Assembly: GCF_009936235.1 (NCBI RefSeq)
Contig: NZ_AP022314.1
Location: 1,674,001 to 1,738,000, forward strand
Length of the DNA stretch: 64,000 nucleotides
Direction: 5' to 3'
Source of the DNA: Mycobacterium xenopi
GTDB taxonomy: Bacteria > Actinomycetota > Actinomycetes > Mycobacteriales > Mycobacteriaceae
The notes below the pieces were generated by a model. That model saw only the letters and a list, made by a program, of their open reading frames with translations, was not told where the DNA came from and made no database searches. Shown piece by piece: positions 60,212 through 64,000 of the stretch (the first letter of the stretch is position 1; the number at the start of each line of letters is the position of its first letter). Made by a program: the position numbers and the translations under genes.

Positions 60212-60502
60212 TCACGTGCTCAGGATCGTCGCGGCGGCGGTGCCGGGCGCGCCGTACACCTGAGCAAACCCAACCCGCGGCGTCCCGGGCACTTGACGGT
60301 CGCCCGCTTCGCCGCGCAATTGACGTACCAGCTCATGTACCTGCCGCAGCCCGGAGGCCCCGATCGGCTCACCGTTGGCGATGAGCCCGCCGTCGGTGTT
60401 GACCGGCATCGGCCCGCTGATCTCGGTGGCGCCGTCGGCGACCAGCTTCTGCTGCTCGCAGCGCCTTTCCGCCGTCCGGCACGGCTGTACGCCGACGCAA
60501 TG
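60212..60502 (-). pseudogene. C-terminal fragment of a lipid-transfer-type thiolase
   Basis: The minus strand reads QQKLVADGATEISGPMPVNT, then GGLIANGEPIGASGLRQVHE and, near the end, QVYGAPGTAAATILST and a stop. This is the final ~75 residues of a sterol-carrier-type thiolase/aldolase (family length ~380-400). Upstream the frame meets a stop at 60505-60503, and the DNA to 60552 no longer matches. The N-terminal 300 residues are missing. It lies directly after the FadD stop on the same strand, so it was probably the last gene of that operon and then deleted. Confidence 0.8.
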
Positions 60503-60552
60503 CTATGGAGGGCGCGCCGTCGAACACGCCGCCGACTCAACCGGCGCAGCGG

Positions 60553-62208
60553 TTAGCCCCCGCTGACCGCCTGCTCGCGGGCCCAGCGATAGTCAGCCTT
60601 GCCGGATGGGCTGCGCTCAATCACCGGGCGGAACACAATCGCCTTGGGCAGCTTGTAGCGGGCGATGGAACCGGCCGCATGCTCGATCAATTCGCGCTCG
60701 TCGGCTTGAGCACCTTCGGCTAGCGCGACGATGGCGACCACTTCCTGGCCCCACCGCTCGCTGGGCCGCCCCGCCACCACCACGTCGGCCACGGCGGGAT
60801 GAGACGCGATCGCGGTTTCGACCTCCTCCGCGAAAACCTTTTCGCCGCCGGAGTTGATGCACACCGAGTCGCGGCCCAGCAACTCGATGGAGCCGTCCGC
60901 CAGATGGCGTGCCCGGTCACCGGGTATTGCGTAGCGCACGCCGTCGATGACGGGAAACGTCGTACCGGTCTTGGTGGCGTCGCCGTTGTAGCCCAGCGGC
61001 ACGTAACCGCGCTGCGCGAGCCAGCCGATGCCGTCGTGGCCCGGTTCGAATACGCGGCTGAGGTCGTCGGCGATCACGCAGGTGTCCGGGCCGGGGCTGA
61101 ATGTGCCGGTCGACACGGTCCCGGTCATCGACAGGTGACTCATCTGTGCGCCGGACTCCGAGGAGCCGACACCGTCGACCACGACGAGGCCCGGACGGGC
61201 TTGTATCAGCCGCTCTTTGACATACGGGGTCAGCAGGGCTCCGCCATTCGCCACCACCGCCAGCGACGACACGTCCGCGTTGCCCTTCTCGATGGCCGCT
61301 GCGAGCGGTCGAGCCATCGCGTCGCCGACCACGGTTACAGCCGCCACCCGCTCACGCTCGATAGTCCGCACGACGTCGTCGGCATCCAAGTGATCCACAA
61401 CCGTGGGGAAGACAATCGACTGCCCTGTTGTCATCGCGGTCATCACGCTCCACTGGGCCGCGCCGTGGATGAGCGGCGGCAGGATCATCAATTTGGTTCC
61501 AGGTCCGGCGGTCGCGCGGGCGACGAGTTCGTCGTACGAGCCCACCGGTTGGCCGCTGATCAGGTCCCGTCCGCCGAATGAGGTCATGAAGATGTCGTGC
61601 TGGCGCCACAGCACACCTTTGGGCATTCCAGTGGTGCCGCCGGTGTAGAGCACGTACAGGTCATCCGGGGAAGGTTGCACCGGCGGCGGTCCCGGTGGGC
61701 CGGATCTGACGATGGTCTCGTAGTCGACCGCTCCGTAGATGAGGTCATTGCCCGAGTCGTCGGCGATTTGAATCAAGACACGCAGGTGGGGGAGATCCGG
61801 CAGCACTTCGGCCACCCGCGGGGCGAACGCGGCGTGGTAGAGCAGCGCGCTGGCGCCCGCGTCGGCCAGCAGATACTGCAGTTCACTTTTGACGTAACGG
61901 AAGTTGACGTTGAACGGCGCGACCCGTGCCCGGAAGGCGCCGAGCAGCCCCTCTACAAATTCGGTTCCGTTGTAGGCGTAGATGCCAATCAGGTCCTGGC
62001 CCACCTGGTGGCCAGCCAGCGTCGATCGTTCGGTGTGACAGCCCAGTCCACGGGAATGCAGGTAGGACGCGAGCCGGTTGGAGCGATCGACGACTTGGGC
62101 ATACGTGTAGCGGCGCTGGCCGTGGATGACCAGTTCCCGATCGGGAAACGCGGCGCTGACGGCGTCGGCCACGGCGGGAACTGTGAATTGTGTTGTGGGC
62201 TCGGGCAT
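60553..62208 (-). CDS. Acyl-CoA synthetase (FadD-like, steroid-acid type)
   Basis: A 551-residue adenylate-forming ligase. The P-loop is VLYTGGTTGMPKGVLWRQ (~182), followed by GVGSSESGAQMSHLSM, and the catalytic Lys is in RSPSGKADYRWA. The region after ~50 (CHTERSTLAGHQVGQDL) resembles FadD3/FadD17/FadD19-type synthetases. The ATG at 62208 follows GAGAGG; an earlier start at 62220 is less likely. It lies opposite to the SnoaL-like gene, with an operator-like region between them. A broken thiolase fragment follows on the same strand. Confidence 0.9.
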   Translation of the reverse strand: MPEPTTQFTVPAVADAVSAAFPDRELVIHGQRRYTYAQVVDRSNRLASYLHSRGLGCHTERSTLAGHQVGQDLIGIYAYNGTEFVEGLLGAFRARVAPFNVNFRYVKSELQYLLADAGASALLYHAAFAPRVAEVLPDLPHLRVLIQIADDSGNDLIYGAVDYETIVRSGPPGPPPVQPSPDDLYVLYTGGTTGMPKGVLWRQHDIFMTSFGGRDLISGQPVGSYDELVARATAGPGTKLMILPPLIHGAAQWSVMTAMTTGQSIVFPTVVDHLDADDVVRTIERERVAAVTVVGDAMARPLAAAIEKGNADVSSLAVVANGGALLTPYVKERLIQARPGLVVVDGVGSSESGAQMSHLSMTGTVSTGTFSPGPDTCVIADDLSRVFEPGHDGIGWLAQRGYVPLGYNGDATKTGTTFPVIDGVRYAIPGDRARHLADGSIELLGRDSVCINSGGEKVFAEEVETAIASHPAVADVVVAGRPSERWGQEVVAIVALAEGAQADERELIEHAAGSIARYKLPKAIVFRPVIERSPSGKADYRWAREQAVSGG

Positions 62209-62296
62209 CGGGCCTCTCATGGCTGGTGCGGCAGCAATCGGATCATCAGGCCATCGGCCTTGCTCAGCAGGGTACCGTCAAGGATCCTCCCGAACG

Positions 62297-62328
62297 CTGC
62301 TACCGATACTAAGGACGTTACGGTATAG
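62297..62328. promoter_or_regulatory. Operator-like region in the FadD/SnoaL divergent promoter
   Basis: The minus strand contains TATCGGTAGCAG (62308-62297), and TACCG (62301-62305) is mirrored by CGGTA (62321-62325). GTAGCAG is shared with the sites at 48010 and 51373. A 7-base word is weak evidence by itself. The next gene begins at 62355. Confidence 0.35.
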
Positions 62329-62354
62329 ATTTCAGCTCGAAGAGAGGTTACCGG

Positions 62355-62798
62355 GTGGCTGACGACCTTGACGCGATCCACCAGTTAAAGGCGCGCTACT
62401 GCCGCTTCCTCGACACTAAGAACGTTGAGGCTTGGCGGGGCGTGTTCACCACCGATGTCGTGGTGACGCTGGATATGGCCGTCTCTACCGGCGGAGCGGA
62501 TCCGATGACGGCCCCGCCGGTGGAAGGCGTCGAAAACTTCGTTCCCACCGTGATGGCCGGGCTCGAGGGCGTGGCCACGATGCACCACTGCCATACCCCT
62601 GAGATCGTTTTCATCTCGCCCACGACCGCGTCGGGCACCTGGGCGATGGAAGACGTGCTGATCTTCGGTGACGGTCGTGAGATGCATGGCGCCGGTCACT
62701 ACCACGAGACGTACGAAAAGCAGGAGGGCGTGTGGCTGATCAAAACCCTGCACCTGACTCGCACCGTGCTGCGGATGCTGCGCAGTCAGCCAGCGTGA
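62355..62798 (+). CDS. SnoaL-like (NTF2-fold) protein
   Basis: A 147-residue protein with an NTF2-like fold. The N-terminal IHQLKARYCRFLDTKNVEAW and the following FTTDVVVTLDM are typical, and MHHCHTPEIVF and GAGHYHETYEKQEG carry His/Asp-type residues that may act as general acid or base. Related proteins hydrate or isomerise small ring ketones and epoxides, or bind acyl groups. The GTG at 62355 follows AGAGAGG. It is divergent from the FadD gene and may have a part in the same pathway. Confidence 0.85.
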   Translation: MADDLDAIHQLKARYCRFLDTKNVEAWRGVFTTDVVVTLDMAVSTGGADPMTAPPVEGVENFVPTVMAGLEGVATMHHCHTPEIVFISPTTASGTWAMEDVLIFGDGREMHGAGHYHETYEKQEGVWLIKTLHLTRTVLRMLRSQPA

Positions 62799-62861
62799 AT
62801 ACCATTCGCGTGCGGCGTCCGGGGCAACTGGCCGCCGCTCGGATTTGAGCTCTCCTAGAAG

Positions 62862-63998
62862 ATGACGAAAATGGCAGTAGCTGCACGTGCTCTCGACATC
62901 ACCCGCGAATTGGCGCTGGTGCTGCCCCGCGCGGTATCCGGAATCAGCGAGTCAACCGACTGGCTCCCTATTTCTCCCCGCGGCGTACGCCAGTTCGGCG
63001 AAGTTTTACTTGACGAGCTCGTGCTGACCGGCTTTTCGGTGCTGGCGGGTGACGTGGCAGCGACAGCACCACCGCTGAGCGCATGCACGGCCGCGGCCGA
63101 GGAACTGTCGACGCTGGGCATCGAGGATGCGCATGCTGACCCACAACCGTTGCGAGTGCGTAACATCCGCCGGCGACGCATCGGCACCCTGACCTACGAG
63201 CGCCTGACGTTCGAACACGAACCCGCGCTGCCCGGCACACTCCGAGCTGCGGGTCTGGGCGGTCCAGCGAGGGCGGTAGTACACCTGTGCCGGCACCGTG
63301 ACGGACCACGGCCGTGGCTGGTGTGGATTCATGGCGCGGGGCAGGGTCGCCCGGACGACCTATTGATGTCCCGGGCCGGTCGCATACAACACAAGCTGGG
63401 CGTCAACGTCGCGGTACCAGTGCAGCCCGGCCACGGCAGCCGTCGTCGGCAATGGCCGCCCTATCCCAGCATCGATCCGCTGATCAACGTGGCAGGCATG
63501 ATGCGTTCGGTGTCGGAGGTCCGCGCCGTCGTGCGATGGCTGCAGCCGCACTCGACTACTGTTGTGGTATCGGGTGTTTCGATGGGCTCCCCGGTCGCAG
63601 CCTTGGTTGCGCATTTGGAGAAGCGGATTGGCGGCGTCGCGCTCTACACGCCGATCCTGGGTCTCAATGCGATGATCGCGCGCCACCTGGAACGCCGGGG
63701 TCCGTCACGGCATGGTCTGCGCGAGTTGTTGAGCTCACCGGTGGTGGCGGCGCTGACCTCGGTGATCGACCCGCTGAGAGTCGAGCCGGTGCCGCCGCCA
63801 CAGCGACGGCTCATCGTGGGCGCCTGGCACGACCGGATGGCGATGCGCGAACCCGCGCTTGCGCTGCAGCAGCGGTGGGGCGGCCAATTTCACTGGTACG
63901 ACGGCAGTCATGTCGGCCACGTGTTCTCCCGGCGGGTGCAGGCCGTGTCGGAGCGGTTCCTGCGCAAGGTCATCGACGAAGTGGGGGCGGGCGGTTGA
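62862..63998 (+). CDS. Alpha/beta hydrolase (possibly ABHD18/DUF2048-like)
   Basis: A 378-residue protein whose second half is an alpha/beta hydrolase: WLVWIHGAGQGRPDD (~150, oxyanion loop), GVSMGSPVAALV (~238, nucleophile Ser), and a C-terminal His in DGSHVGHVFS (~350). The first ~110 residues are not assigned. The family assignment is tentative. ATG 62862 or ATG 62871 could be the start. It follows the SnoaL gene after 63 bp and ends two bases before the window edge. Esterase or lipase activity is the general expectation. Confidence 0.75.
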   Translation: MTKMAVAARALDITRELALVLPRAVSGISESTDWLPISPRGVRQFGEVLLDELVLTGFSVLAGDVAATAPPLSACTAAAEELSTLGIEDAHADPQPLRVRNIRRRRIGTLTYERLTFEHEPALPGTLRAAGLGGPARAVVHLCRHRDGPRPWLVWIHGAGQGRPDDLLMSRAGRIQHKLGVNVAVPVQPGHGSRRRQWPPYPSIDPLINVAGMMRSVSEVRAVVRWLQPHSTTVVVSGVSMGSPVAALVAHLEKRIGGVALYTPILGLNAMIARHLERRGPSRHGLRELLSSPVVAALTSVIDPLRVEPVPPPQRRLIVGAWHDRMAMREPALALQQRWGGQFHWYDGSHVGHVFSRRVQAVSERFLRKVIDEVGAGG

Positions 63999-64000
63999 AC

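Overview
The window is GC-rich actinobacterial DNA and almost certainly comes from a non-tuberculous Mycobacterium. Bases 1-29680 follow, gene for gene, the M. tuberculosis block from Rv1317c (alkA) to Rv1343c (lprD), as I recall that map. The proteins are close but not identical to their M. tuberculosis counterparts, one of three tandem cyclase genes is present, and PE_PGRS24 is missing between the thioredoxin gene and glgB.

Layout. 1-3.6 kb: the edge of alkA, a membrane adenylate cyclase, the mismatch endonuclease nucS, a zinc-ribbon protein and methylmalonyl-CoA epimerase. 3.7-6.1 kb: fadA4 and a thioredoxin/TPR-like protein whose 3' end appears frameshifted. 6-15.4 kb: the alpha-glucan genes glgB, glgE and glgP, with a complete IS1380-family element (IS copy 1) and a small secreted cysteine-repeat protein between glgE and glgP. 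15.4-19.8 kb: an NHL beta-propeller putative lipoprotein, dinG and pncB1. 19.8-27.3 kb: clpS, a DUF2017 gene, a frameshifted S58 peptidase, mec-cysO-cysM (cysteine synthesis from a sulfur-carrier protein), a rhomboid protease, murI, a cAMP-phosphodiesterase-like metallohydrolase, rph and rdgB. IS copy 2, of equal length and opposite orientation, sits in the last codons of rdgB. 28.9-29.8 kb: a DUF3817 membrane protein, lprD and tRNA-Leu(UAG).

After the tRNA, synteny with M. tuberculosis stops; that species has mbtL/M/N after lprD. 29.8-33 kb holds a 44-codon ORF coupled to a membrane-anchored coiled-coil protein made of 48-bp repeats, a membrane microprotein, an alpha/beta hydrolase and an LpqH-like lipoprotein. 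From 33 kb to the right edge is an accessory CoA-thioester catabolic region. It has five acyl-CoA synthetases, four acyl-CoA dehydrogenase genes (two forming a probable heteromeric pair), five crotonases, one intact thiolase and one thiolase fragment, a class III CoA transferase, two short-chain dehydrogenases, a DapA-type aldolase, two amidohydrolases, a hotdog protein, a SnoaL-like protein and three regulators (two GntR/FCD, one TetR).

Together the 34-64 kb genes look like peripheral pathways that activate an unknown, probably cyclic or branched, carboxylic acid as its CoA ester, oxidise and hydrate it, and cleave it by aldolase, hydrolase and thiolase steps. Two divergent promoters (about 48.0 and 51.4 kb) share an 11-base operator-like word, so 47-62 kb may be one regulon. 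The substrate cannot be read from sequence. The most concrete oddities are the two IS copies with intact target duplications (one giving RdgB a foreign C-terminus), two single-base frameshifts, a perfect 20-bp inverted repeat at a thiolase start, and the tRNA-adjacent repeat protein.
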